DNA of 15,550 nt from JACIWB01 sp038818725 (GCA_038818725.1 JAWAYL010000025.1:1-15550), one strand, 5' to 3'; positions 7,776 through 15,444 are shown, counted from the stretch's first letter. Translations and numbers: made by a program. Notes: generated from the letters alone by a model not told the origin.

Positions 7776-8467
7776 AAAAATATGGTATAAAAATAACCAA
7801 CTTATATTCCATTTTGTTGGACGATATTGCAATAATTTCCGATTTGCATATAGGATATGAAGGAGTTTTAAGGCTTGAAGGAGCAATGATTCCAAAATAT
7901 CAGAAGAAAATAATAAAAAGTAGAATAGAAGAAATAATTGAAAGATATAATCCAGATAAAATTATTGTAAATGGAGATTTCAAGCACGAGTTTGGAAGAA
8001 ATTTAAAGCAGGAATGGAATGAAGTAAGTGAGCTTTTGGATTTTTTGATTAAAAAAGTAGATGTTATTATTGTAAGAGGAAATCATGATAATTTTATAAA
8101 AACAATTGCAAAAAAATTCAATGTGGAAGTTAGAGAAGAATATGATTATGGGGAAATAAAATTTGTTCACGGTCATAAAGAAGCAAGAGGAGAGAAAATA
8201 GTAATAGGACATGAGCATCCTTCTCTTTGTCTTAGGGATAAAGTGGGTGTTTTAGCTAAACTGCCATGCTTTCTTGTAAGCAAGGAAATAATTGTTCTGC
8301 CCGCGATGAGCCCACTGGCGGGCGGAACAGATGTTTCATCTGCGATAAATGAAGAATATCTCTCCCCGATATTGAAAAATTATGATGTTGATAGAATGGA
8401 AGTATATGCAATAAGTGATGAATTAATGCATTTTTCTTCTATAGGAAAAATAAAGAAAATTTTCTAA
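7763..8467 (+). CDS. Archaeal SbcD/Mre11-related metallophosphoesterase (COG1407 type)
   Basis: A 234-residue calcineurin-like phosphoesterase with a complete two-metal site: D27-L-H29, GD (71-72), GNHD (106-109), VHGH (135-138) and GHEH (149-152). The order, short length and PLAGGTDVSSA stretch near residues 184-195 suit the archaeal ICC-like/SbcD-related family rather than full Mre11, which is longer and has a capping domain. Relatives include the bacterial ligase-associated phosphoesterase PdeM, which also occurs beside an Lhr-like helicase. The start overlaps lhr by 13 bases, so the two proteins are made from one mRNA and may act together on nucleic acid ends. The substrate is not known from sequence; nuclease or cyclic phosphodiesterase activity are both possible. 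No signal peptide. Confidence 0.87.
   Translation: MYEIKKYGIKITNLYSILLDDIAIISDLHIGYEGVLRLEGAMIPKYQKKIIKSRIEEIIERYNPDKIIVNGDFKHEFGRNLKQEWNEVSELLDFLIKKVDVIIVRGNHDNFIKTIAKKFNVEVREEYDYGEIKFVHGHKEARGEKIVIGHEHPSLCLRDKVGVLAKLPCFLVSKEIIVLPAMSPLAGGTDVSSAINEEYLSPILKNYDVDRMEVYAISDELMHFSSIGKIKKIF
8295..8327. repeat. Long G+C-rich inverted repeat inside the phosphoesterase gene
   Basis: TTCTGCCCGC (8295-8304) can pair with GCGGGCGGAA (8318-8327): ten pairs with one G-U, around a 13-base loop. It is by eye the strongest potential hairpin in the window. Confidence 0.65.
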
Positions 8468-8473
8468 AAAAAG

Positions 8474-8481
8474 TTTTATAT
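8474..8481 (+). promoter_or_regulatory. Probable TATA box of the acylphosphatase gene
   Basis: TTTTATAT lies about 24 bases before the ATG at 8501 in the 33-base gap after the phosphoesterase stop. No Shine-Dalgarno is seen, so a leaderless transcript is likely. Read-through from lhr is also possible. Confidence 0.5.
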
Positions 8482-8500
8482 CTCTCTTTTATAAATTTTT

Positions 8501-8770
8501 ATGAAGAGAGTAAGAGTTAGAATATATGGAAGGGTTCAGGGAGTATGGTTTAGAGTTCATACAAAAGAAATGGCGGATAAGCTTGGCTTGGGTGGATGGG
8601 TGAAAAATATGCCTGATGGAAGTGTTTTTGCTGTTTTTGAAGGAGATGAAGAAAAAATAAAGGAAATGATTGAATGGTGCCATCATGGTCCTCCTCTTGC
8701 AAGAGTTGAGAAAGTTGAGGTAGAGGAGGAGGAATTGCGTGGAGAAAAAGATTTTAAAATAAAATATTAG
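8501..8770 (+). CDS. acyP: Acylphosphatase
   Basis: An 89-residue enzyme of the usual length (about 90) that hydrolyses carboxyl-phosphate bonds such as in acetyl phosphate or 1,3-bisphosphoglycerate. The active-site loop GRVQGVWFR (residues 10-18) gives the phosphate-binding Arg R18, and GWVKNMPDG (32-40) gives the catalytic Asn N36. The fold is a small alpha/beta sandwich covering the whole chain, and the protein is cytoplasmic. It follows the phosphoesterase by 33 bases with its own TATA-like box, so its link to the Lhr pair may only be positional. Its TAG stop overlaps the opposite DtdA stop (shared TTAG). Confidence 0.95.
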   Translation: MKRVRVRIYGRVQGVWFRVHTKEMADKLGLGGWVKNMPDGSVFAVFEGDEEKIKEMIEWCHHGPPLARVEKVEVEEEELRGEKDFKIKY

Positions 8771-9519
8771 CCTATTTCCAATCCTATTTTTTTAATTTTT
8801 TCTTCTATTCCTTCAATTCTTCCATGTAAATATGCTATTTTGCAGTAAGGCGTTGCATTTTTCATTTTCATCAAGATTTCTTCGTCAAGCTTTACGTATT
8901 TAGGAGCAATATGCCCAAAAGCTACATTTTTTTCAATTGCAATCTCAGTGAAGCGAGGAGCATAGTGCCCGCCACCAATGCCTATTGCAGAAGTTTTTTT
9001 CTCTTCAAATATTTCAAGAATTGTCTCACCTATTGCTTTGCAAGCTTTTTCATCATTCCATTCCTGTGTTGTGCTTCCCACTTCTATGAAAAAAGAGGGT
9101 TTTTCTAAATAGGGGCCGTGATGTGTTGCTTCATAGCAAACTTCATATTTTTCTAAATTTTTCTCCTTAAGAATTTTGAGAGCACTTAACATTAGAAAAG
9201 GATTGCATTTTACCAATTCATAATTTTTTCCACCATATTCTGCAATTCCAAAATTTCCTATTGCATGCACACTCAATGTTTTTCTACTCTGCAATGATGC
9301 ATGACGGGATGCAAAAATTAATGTATCAATTTTATATCCTTTTTCCTCTATTTCTTTATCTATGTTATCATGATATATATGCAAATCATCTATAAAGTAA
9401 AGCAAGAAATCATCAGAGATATAAAATTCTTTTTCCATTTTCCATTTTCTTGCTTGTAATATAAATTTTGAAATGTTGATACTTGCTTCATCCTCTTTTG
9501 AAAAAACTATACAAAGCAT
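8767..9519 (-). CDS. dtdA: D-aminoacyl-tRNA deacylase, archaeal/plant GEK1 type
   Basis: A 250-residue cytoplasmic proofreading enzyme that hydrolyses D-amino acids from tRNA. Conserved blocks are all present: SRHAS (71-75), TLSVHAIGN (81-89), EATHHGP (130-136), EVGST (146-150) with a nearby W, GIGGGHYAPRF (180-190) and FGHIAPKY (201-208). The several His residues fit the zinc-dependent DTD2 family, which is found in archaea and plants and is unrelated in sequence to bacterial DTD. This is one of the best archaeal markers in the window. The ATG at 9517-9519 gives a normal N-terminus, and a TATA-like AT run lies about 27 bases upstream on the minus strand. It is transcribed alone, divergent from the methyltransferase (37-base gap) and tail-to-tail with the acylphosphatase gene. 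Confidence 0.94.
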   Translation of the reverse strand: MLCIVFSKEDEASINISKFILQARKWKMEKEFYISDDFLLYFIDDLHIYHDNIDKEIEEKGYKIDTLIFASRHASLQSRKTLSVHAIGNFGIAEYGGKNYELVKCNPFLMLSALKILKEKNLEKYEVCYEATHHGPYLEKPSFFIEVGSTTQEWNDEKACKAIGETILEIFEEKKTSAIGIGGGHYAPRFTEIAIEKNVAFGHIAPKYVKLDEEILMKMKNATPYCKIAYLHGRIEGIEEKIKKIGLEIG

Positions 9520-9525
9520 AAAGAA

Positions 9526-9551
9526 ATATTAAATAGATAAAAAATATTTTT
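9526..9551. promoter_or_regulatory. Compact divergent promoter region between dtdA and the methyltransferase
   Basis: The 37-base gap holds ATATTAAATA (9526-9535), about 26 bases before the plus-strand ATG at 9557. An A/T run at 9541-9551 lies about 27 bases before dtdA on the minus strand. The two core promoters would be interleaved and both mRNAs leaderless. Confidence 0.45.
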
Positions 9552-9556
9552 TGGTA

Positions 9557-10339
9557 ATGCCATTGAACAGAAGCAAAGAAGAAATAGAAGCTTTCATAAG
9601 AAAATTAGAGCAACAAGCTTTAGAAACAGCAGAAGAAAGACATCCAATTTATGTTGAAGCTGGTTTAAAAGACGCTAAACTTATTCTTGATGTTGGATGT
9701 GGCTCAGGAGCTGTAACAAAAGATGTTTGCAACCATACAAATGGAGAAGTTATTGCAATTGATGATTCTTTTGAGATGCTTGAAATAGCAAAAAAAATTC
9801 TGCAGAGCGTAAGAAACGTTAATCTATGCTTAGGAGATGCTCATTTCCTCCCTTTTAAGGATGAAACATTTGATATTGTTACTTGTAATCTTCTTTTTAT
9901 GTGGGTGAAAGATCCGCAGAAAGTAATAAATGAGATGGCAAGGGTTACAAAAAAAGGTGGAAAGGTTGTTGCAACTCTTGAGCCAGATTTTGGAGGAAAA
10001 ATACACTGGCCTCCTTTTCCAAAAGTTGATGAAATATTTTCAGGAAAAGCGATAAAAAATAGAGGAGGTGATCCATATATAGGAAGAAAATTGAGGATGC
10101 TATTTGTAAGAGCTGGTTTAAAGACAAAAATAGGGCTTGGAAACAAGAGAGTTTGGAGTTGTGAAGAAGATAAAATATCGTTTCTAAGAGCAAAAAATTT
10201 TTATGAAAATGTTTTGAGAAGAGAAGGATTAAGTAAGGAAGAAATAGAGGAATGGGAAAAACAGCATTTAAAATCTATTGAAGAAGGAATTGAATTCAAT
10301 TTCTTTCCTCAATTCTATGCAATAGGGATAAAGGAATAA
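9557..10339 (+). CDS. Class I SAM-dependent methyltransferase (UbiE/Methyltransf_11 type)
   Basis: A 260-residue methyltransferase of unknown substrate. Motif I is LDVGCGSG (residues 44-51), followed by an acidic AIDDSFEM (67-74) that should hold the SAM ribose, GDAHFLPF (93-100), FDIVTCNLLFMWV (105-117) and post-motif KKGGKVVATLEP (132-143). These are the standard Rossmann methyltransferase elements. The N-terminal 40 residues are helical and charged. The C-terminal third (VWSCEEDKISFLRAKNFYE near 200) is not recognisable and probably binds the substrate. The frame is open to a TTG at 9551, but the ATG at 9557 is preferred because it sits about 26 bases after a TATA-like box and no ribosome site favours the TTG. 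It stands alone, and its stop directly abuts the stop of the opposite MMPL gene. Confidence 0.85.
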   Translation: MPLNRSKEEIEAFIRKLEQQALETAEERHPIYVEAGLKDAKLILDVGCGSGAVTKDVCNHTNGEVIAIDDSFEMLEIAKKILQSVRNVNLCLGDAHFLPFKDETFDIVTCNLLFMWVKDPQKVINEMARVTKKGGKVVATLEPDFGGKIHWPPFPKVDEIFSGKAIKNRGGDPYIGRKLRMLFVRAGLKTKIGLGNKRVWSCEEDKISFLRAKNFYENVLRREGLSKEEIEEWEKQHLKSIEEGIEFNFFPQFYAIGIKE

Positions 10340-13234
10340 CTATTTTTTCTTTAGAATCAGCAATATTGAAGGAAGCAATGTCAATGATGCAATGAAAGAA
10401 TAAAGAATAGTTAGGCACATTATCACTCCAAATTGTCTTTCAGGCGGCATCGGCGAGAAAATAAGCATTGCAAAACCAGCGATTGTAGTAAGGGCGGCGC
10501 CAACTATGGCAGAGCCAGTTGAAGAAATGATTTCAATAACACTTTCTTCGCTTTTATCTGATTTTCTGAATCTATCGGTTATATGAATTGAATAGGTTAT
10601 TCCTAAACCAATTGTTAGAGAAGTAACCATTATTGTCATAACATTTAAAGAATAGCCAATCAATGCCATGCTTCCAACTATCCATATTGATGCAATCCCA
10701 ACAGGAAGAATGTTTAAAAATCCAAGAATTAAATTTTTATATATCAATGCAAGAATTATCGCCGAAATTAATATACATACAACTGTTGAAGTAATCTGAT
10801 TTTTTACAAGTGAAGAAGTAATTGTATAGGTTAATATAGTTGGTCCAGTTGCTATTGCATTTCCTACCACATCTTCTTTAAGTTGATTGTAAAATTTCTC
10901 TATATTTTTATTTACATCACCGCTTGCTGAAATCGCGTTATTATAAATTATAATAATTGTTGCATCATATTCACCATTTACCTTATGCAAAACCCTTCTT
11001 GCATCTTCTTTATATTCACTTTCATATAGATAATCATAAATATTTTTTACATCTTCATCTCTTTTTGGCAAGCCATCTTCGCCTATGTTAAATTTCTCTG
11101 AAATTGTTTTATTTTCTTTAATTGCTTTCTCAATCACACCAACTATTGATAAAACTTTTATTTCTCCATCCGGATTTTTTAAAATAAATTCATCATCTCT
11201 CATATTCCTTTGCATTTCTTTAATTTCTCTTAAAGTTTTAACTTTTGTAACATTTTCTTCTATCAATAAATAATCCTCATTCTGACTAAAAAATGGAAAA
11301 TTACTGCTTATTTTATTTAAAGTTTTTATTGAAGCACTTTCCTCTGGCAAGAATTCTTCTATTCTGAAACCAGTTTTTATATTTGAAATGCTGAAAAGCA
11401 TTATAAATGTAATAATAATAAAGAATAAAATAACAATCTTTGGTTTTTTAACAACAAAAATTGAGGGCTTTTTAATCAAAAAATCAAAAGAAAAAGAACT
11501 TTTAGTATATAAATCGCTTTTCTTGTCAATAAAATATCTTATTGAAGCAAGAAGAGTAATTGTTACAATAAAAGTATATGCAATTCCAAGAGCACATAAA
11601 AAGCCAAAATATCTTAGAGGAGGAATTGTTGCAGTGAGGAATGATAAAAATCCGACGGATGTTGTAATTGTTGCAAGAAATAAAGCAGTTCCTGTATTTA
11701 CTATTGCATTTTTTATTGCTTCACCTGCCTTTTTACCATTATTTCTTTCCCCTATATATCTGTGAAAAAGATGTATAGAATAATCTACACCAAGCCCCAT
11801 TATAAGAGGCATTATTGCAACAGATAAAGCATTGAAATTTATATGTAGGATAGACATTGTTCCAAATGTCCATATTAAAGAAATAAAAAGACCAGTCAGT
11901 GATAATAAAACATATGATATCTTTCTGAAATCCAAAAATAAAAGAAATGTTATTGCAATGAATATTCCTATCCCTATTATTCTATTTGATTTATCAGTCA
12001 ATTCATTTATTTCATATGATATTATTTTTTCTCCAGTAATTTCAAACTTATCACTTTTTATATTTTTTAATTTCTCATAAAAATAAACAAAATCAGATGA
12101 ATTTATATTAGCGATGGCAATTGTTGATTTTGCATTCATGTTTTTATAATCTTTTGATAAAAGTATAAGAGCAGAGTTTTTCATTTCATTCATGAATTCA
12201 GGTTTTATAAAAAATACAAATGAAGAATTTATTGATTCAATCTCCACCCATAGCTTATCTATGTCTTTCAATGACAGATTATGGTTTAAAAAATCCATAC
12301 CAATAATTTTTTGATCTAATGCAAGCCCCAGCCACGGCAGGAAATATTTTCTTATGCCAAATTTAATATCAACTAATTTTGTAGGAATTTCCATGCTTCC
12401 AAATCTTCCTATTCCAAATTTACCAATTTCTTCCTTATCAATTTCAATAACTATTTTGTTTTCTAAGAAATAAAATTTGCTTATTTCTAGTTTAATTGGA
12501 AAATATGTTCCATTGTTAAAAACCCATAAATAAACATTTGACTTAATATCATAATTTTTCTTCAAATTTTCTTTTGGCCCGGCGCCAAATATCCATATAG
12601 CTGGCAAATCAAATCTTGCCGATATTTTATAAGGAATTGAATTGCTTCCTATCTTGCTTTTAAATTCTATAAACCATTCATATATATTCACTCGAGAATT
12701 TTTTGGAATTCGATAATATTCGATATAGAAAAAGATTTTATTCTCATTTTCTCCCATATAAAGAGATTTTAAGTAATTGCCTGAAATATTGCTTTCTCCT
12801 ATTTTAATATCGCTATAATTCTTTTCATACATCAAATCATTTAATGCATAAATTATTTCTTCATCGGAGCAATCTTTTATGCTCTTTCCATATTCAATTT
12901 TGCATATAGTATCAATAATGCTTGCAATACTCACAAGGCTAACATTTCCAAATTTTTCAATTTCTTTTAATATATTATAAATCTCTCTTATAGAAGAAAC
13001 TTCTAAAACATTTTCGTTCTCAAAACATATCATTATTGATTCCGAACCACTGCTGAAATAATTCCTTATCCTTTTTTCCGCTTTCACAACTTCATTATCA
13101 GGAAGAAAATCATTAAGAGAAGTACTCATGTTTATAAATGGAATAAATAGAGAAAATAATATAGTTATAAAAATTGCAAACGCAATGATTGCTAAAGCCC
13201 TCTTTTCAATAATTTTGCTTATGCTTTCAAACAC
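10340..13234 (-). CDS. MMPL/RND-superfamily membrane protein (COG1033-like)
   Basis: A 964-residue membrane protein with the duplicated RND layout: one membrane helix (about 13-35), a large outer domain (36-418), five or so helices (419-566), a second half starting at about 599 with a smaller outer domain (620-812), and five more helices (815-961). The TM4 motif GLGVDYSIHLFHRY (480-493) carries the acidic residue D484 used for proton coupling in many RND transporters. The equivalent TM10 motif GLGITYSIHITDRF (876-889) has T880 instead. The first outer domain is about twice the size of the second. Proteins of this group export lipids or other hydrophobic molecules, but the cargo here cannot be told. 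It lies 49 bases after the deacetylase gene, with a weak TATA-like ATTAAATATT, so it may be co-transcribed or have its own promoter. Confidence 0.88.
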   Translation of the reverse strand: MFESISKIIEKRALAIIAFAIFITILFSLFIPFINMSTSLNDFLPDNEVVKAEKRIRNYFSSGSESIMICFENENVLEVSSIREIYNILKEIEKFGNVSLVSIASIIDTICKIEYGKSIKDCSDEEIIYALNDLMYEKNYSDIKIGESNISGNYLKSLYMGENENKIFFYIEYYRIPKNSRVNIYEWFIEFKSKIGSNSIPYKISARFDLPAIWIFGAGPKENLKKNYDIKSNVYLWVFNNGTYFPIKLEISKFYFLENKIVIEIDKEEIGKFGIGRFGSMEIPTKLVDIKFGIRKYFLPWLGLALDQKIIGMDFLNHNLSLKDIDKLWVEIESINSSFVFFIKPEFMNEMKNSALILLSKDYKNMNAKSTIAIANINSSDFVYFYEKLKNIKSDKFEITGEKIISYEINELTDKSNRIIGIGIFIAITFLLFLDFRKISYVLLSLTGLFISLIWTFGTMSILHINFNALSVAIMPLIMGLGVDYSIHLFHRYIGERNNGKKAGEAIKNAIVNTGTALFLATITTSVGFLSFLTATIPPLRYFGFLCALGIAYTFIVTITLLASIRYFIDKKSDLYTKSSFSFDFLIKKPSIFVVKKPKIVILFFIIITFIMLFSISNIKTGFRIEEFLPEESASIKTLNKISSNFPFFSQNEDYLLIEENVTKVKTLREIKEMQRNMRDDEFILKNPDGEIKVLSIVGVIEKAIKENKTISEKFNIGEDGLPKRDEDVKNIYDYLYESEYKEDARRVLHKVNGEYDATIIIIYNNAISASGDVNKNIEKFYNQLKEDVVGNAIATGPTILTYTITSSLVKNQITSTVVCILISAIILALIYKNLILGFLNILPVGIASIWIVGSMALIGYSLNVMTIMVTSLTIGLGITYSIHITDRFRKSDKSEESVIEIISSTGSAIVGAALTTIAGFAMLIFSPMPPERQFGVIMCLTILYSFIASLTLLPSILLILKKK
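12573..12589. repeat. Inverted repeat inside the MMPL gene
   Basis: TTTGGC (12573-12578) and GCCAAA (12584-12589) pair around a five-base CCGGC loop. It is one of several short G+C-rich dyads in this window. Confidence 0.45.
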
Positions 13235-13283
13235 ATGGTCTATAATTTTTCAATATTTAATTTTATCGTGATTCTCATAATTT

Positions 13284-14270
13284 TCATAAATTCCAATAAT
13301 TTCTCATGAAATTTTTAATTTCTCTTACTATTTCCACGCAATTTTTTCCTCCCGCATGTTTTTCAAAGCTAATCTGCTCGCCTAAAAGATGAGCTACTTC
13401 AATTGCAACTCCTTTTGCAAGATTACTTGCTACATATCCTCCTTCAAGAACACAAACAATTTTACTTTGGATTTTTTTGAATTTATCTATTATCTCGCCA
13501 TAAAAATCTAATCCAAGAGAAAGCCCTCCTAGTGGGTCTGCATGGTGGCTATCAAATCCTGCAGAAATAAGGATAAAATCTGGTGAAAATTTTTCAGCAA
13601 TTGGAAGCATAATTTCATCCATAATTTGCCTAACACAATCTTCATTGCTTCCATATGACAAAGGAGCATTAATTGTATATCCCTCTCCTTCTCCAGCTCC
13701 TATTTCCTCTATTCTTCCAGTCCCAGGATAATGTGGATAAAGATGAAATGATTGATAAAGAACATCTGCACGCTCATAAAATATATCCTGAGTTCCATTT
13801 CCATGATGCACGTCATGGTCAAAAATTAAAACTCTTTTTCCTCTTTCAGCAAGCCAGTTCGCAGCAATTGCTACATTATTAAAAATGCAAAATCCCATCG
13901 ATGCATGTGTTGTTGCGTGATGGCCCGGCGGGCGCACAACCGCAAAGGCATTTTTATCTCTTCCTTTAATTATTTCCTCGCATGCTTTAATAACCCCACC
14001 AACAGCAAGTTTTGCAACTTCATATGAAAACTCGTTTGTATAAGTATCAATATCAAGCCATCCAATTTTTTTTGCTCTTTCAATCATCTTTTCATCATGA
14101 ACTTTTTTAATTTCCTCTTCGCTTGCTTCATATGGCTCAATAAAACTCAATTTTTCATAAAATGGCATTTTTTTGAGAAATTCAACTATTGCAACAGCAC
14201 GAGATGCATTTTCTACATGTGCTGGATTATCATGAAGCAGGAATTTATCTGAATAAATTATAAGGGTCAT
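13284..14270 (-). CDS. Histone deacetylase/acetylpolyamine amidohydrolase family protein (class II, AcuC-like)
   Basis: A 328-residue zinc amidohydrolase with an intact active site: RPPGHHA (113-119) with the His pair H117-H118, DHDVHHGNG (151-159) giving zinc ligands D153 and H155, AGFDSHHADPLGG (237-249) giving the third ligand D240, and EGGY (276-279) with Y279. It should remove acetyl groups from lysine side chains or from polyamines in the cytoplasm. Archaeal substrates could be histones, Alba or acetylpolyamines; the sequence does not decide. The frame extends to an ATG at 14306, but that would overlap thiI. The ATG at 14268-14270 is preferred because MTLIIYSDKFLLHD matches the family N-terminus and leaves an 11-base gap after thiI. 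No ribosome site is visible. It is the middle gene of the minus-strand thiI-deacetylase-MMPL run. Confidence 0.92.
   Translation of the reverse strand: MTLIIYSDKFLLHDNPAHVENASRAVAIVEFLKKMPFYEKLSFIEPYEASEEEIKKVHDEKMIERAKKIGWLDIDTYTNEFSYEVAKLAVGGVIKACEEIIKGRDKNAFAVVRPPGHHATTHASMGFCIFNNVAIAANWLAERGKRVLIFDHDVHHGNGTQDIFYERADVLYQSFHLYPHYPGTGRIEEIGAGEGEGYTINAPLSYGSNEDCVRQIMDEIMLPIAEKFSPDFILISAGFDSHHADPLGGLSLGLDFYGEIIDKFKKIQSKIVCVLEGGYVASNLAKGVAIEVAHLLGEQISFEKHAGGKNCVEIVREIKNFMRNYWNL
13923..13933. repeat. G+C-only palindrome inside the deacetylase gene
   Basis: GCCCGGCGGGC is an 11-base dyad around a central G. It encodes the catalytic RPPGHH region with codons made of C and G, unlike neighbouring AT-rich codons. 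Confidence 0.5.
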
Positions 14271-14281
14271 AAGAATAAATA

Positions 14282-15397
14282 TTAATTTGCTATTAATTTT
14301 TTGCAAATTGCTTTTTCAATTGCTTTTTCAATAACTTCTTCATTTATGTTTTTTTCCATTTCTTTTATTTCTTCAATTTTTGCTCTTGTTGCAGGATGTT
14401 TTGCAACCATAAAGGAACAGCAATCTGGCATATGCTTTATTGAAATTTCATATGTCCCAATTCTTTTTGCCAAATCAACAATTTCATTTTTATTCATTCC
14501 AAGAAGTGGAGATAATACAGGCAATGAAGATGCTTCATATATGCATGAGAGATTTTCAATTGTTTGAGAAGCAACTTGTCCTATGCTATCGCCAGTTACA
14601 ACTGCTTTTGCTTTTTCTCTTTTAGCAACCTTATTTGCAATTTTCATCATTACACGCCTATAAACTATCATTCTATATTTTGCTTTTATATTTCCGATAA
14701 TTTCATTTTGAACATCTGAAAATGGTAAAATATAAATTTTTGTTTCACCCTGAAAGCGAGAAAGTATTTTTGCAATTTCCTCAATTTTATTTGGATAAAC
14801 TATAAGATTTTCATTATAAAAATGCAAAAAAATATTTTTACAACCTCTTTTCATCATAAGGAAGGAAGCAACTGGCGAATCTATCCCACCTGAAATTAAA
14901 GATATAACCTTCCCCTGAACCCCAACAGGCAGGCCGCCAATTCCCTTTATTTTTTCTGTATAGATATATGCTTTATTTTTGCATATTTCAATGAATATTG
15001 TTAGTTCTGGTTTCTCAAGATTTACTTTTTTATTCAATTTATTTTTTATTTCTTCCCCTAAAATTTTATTTATTTCTTGTGAGCTATATGGAAAATTCTT
15101 ATTTTCTCTTTTTGTTGAAATTCTGAAGCTTGTAAAATTTATTTTTTTAGATAATTCAATTGCCTTATTTTTTATTTCATCAATTTCAAGCTTTACCTCA
15201 ATTGCTTGAGAAAAATTTTCTATTCCAGGAATATTTTTAAGAATTTCTGGATTGCCATTATAAACTATTATTCTTCCATGCTCTCTTCTTATTTTTGCTC
15301 CTTTAATCAATTCTTTTATGTTTCTGATGAGATTTTCTTCAAAAAAAATTCTATTTTTTCCCTTTATTCCTATTTCCCCATAATGCACAATTATCAT
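14282..15397 (-). CDS. thiI: tRNA 4-thiouridine synthase ThiI (THUMP plus PP-loop, no rhodanese)
   Basis: A 371-residue tRNA sulfurtransferase that should convert U8 of tRNA to 4-thiouridine in the cytoplasm. The N-terminal HYGEIGIKGKN (5-15) starts the ferredoxin-like and THUMP region (to about 150) that grips tRNA. GGLPVGVQG (154-162) leads into the PP-loop SGGIDS (169-174) that adenylates the uridine. GDSIGQVASQT (269-279) and PDCCSFMVAKHPAT (324-337) are conserved family blocks. C327 lies where bacterial ThiI has its first active-site Cys. The C-terminal rhodanese domain of E. coli ThiI is absent, as in most archaea, whose enzymes may instead use Fe-S clusters or sulfide. C139, C285 and C326 are further candidates for that chemistry. 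A TATA-like box about 23 bases upstream suggests it heads the operon. Confidence 0.95.
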   Translation of the reverse strand: MIIVHYGEIGIKGKNRIFFEENLIRNIKELIKGAKIRREHGRIIVYNGNPEILKNIPGIENFSQAIEVKLEIDEIKNKAIELSKKINFTSFRISTKRENKNFPYSSQEINKILGEEIKNKLNKKVNLEKPELTIFIEICKNKAYIYTEKIKGIGGLPVGVQGKVISLISGGIDSPVASFLMMKRGCKNIFLHFYNENLIVYPNKIEEIAKILSRFQGETKIYILPFSDVQNEIIGNIKAKYRMIVYRRVMMKIANKVAKREKAKAVVTGDSIGQVASQTIENLSCIYEASSLPVLSPLLGMNKNEIVDLAKRIGTYEISIKHMPDCCSFMVAKHPATRAKIEEIKEMEKNINEEVIEKAIEKAICKKLIAN

Positions 15398-15414
15398 TGA
15401 TAAACAAATCCTAC

Positions 15415-15424
15415 ATTTTTAAAA
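15415..15424 (-). promoter_or_regulatory. Probable TATA box of thiI
   Basis: TTTTAAAAAT on the minus strand is centred about 23 bases before the ATG at 15397. No Shine-Dalgarno lies between, in keeping with a leaderless transcript. Confidence 0.5.
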
Positions 15425-15444
15425 CTTTTTCCATATCAGCGGGG

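Noticed and set aside
9551..9556. TTG start of the methyltransferase at 9551
   Set aside because: The ATG at 9557 has better spacing from the TATA-like box and needs no rare start codon.
11388..11765. 125-codon plus-strand open frame
   Set aside because: It is antisense to the membrane helices and TM4 region of the MMPL gene, whose motifs are clear. Its composition reflects the opposite strand.
14271..14306. Upstream start of the deacetylase at 14306, giving a hydrophobic N-terminus like a signal peptide
   Set aside because: It would overlap thiI by 25 bases, and the family N-terminus begins at the Met at 14270. The apparent signal is a by-product of reading thiI sequence.
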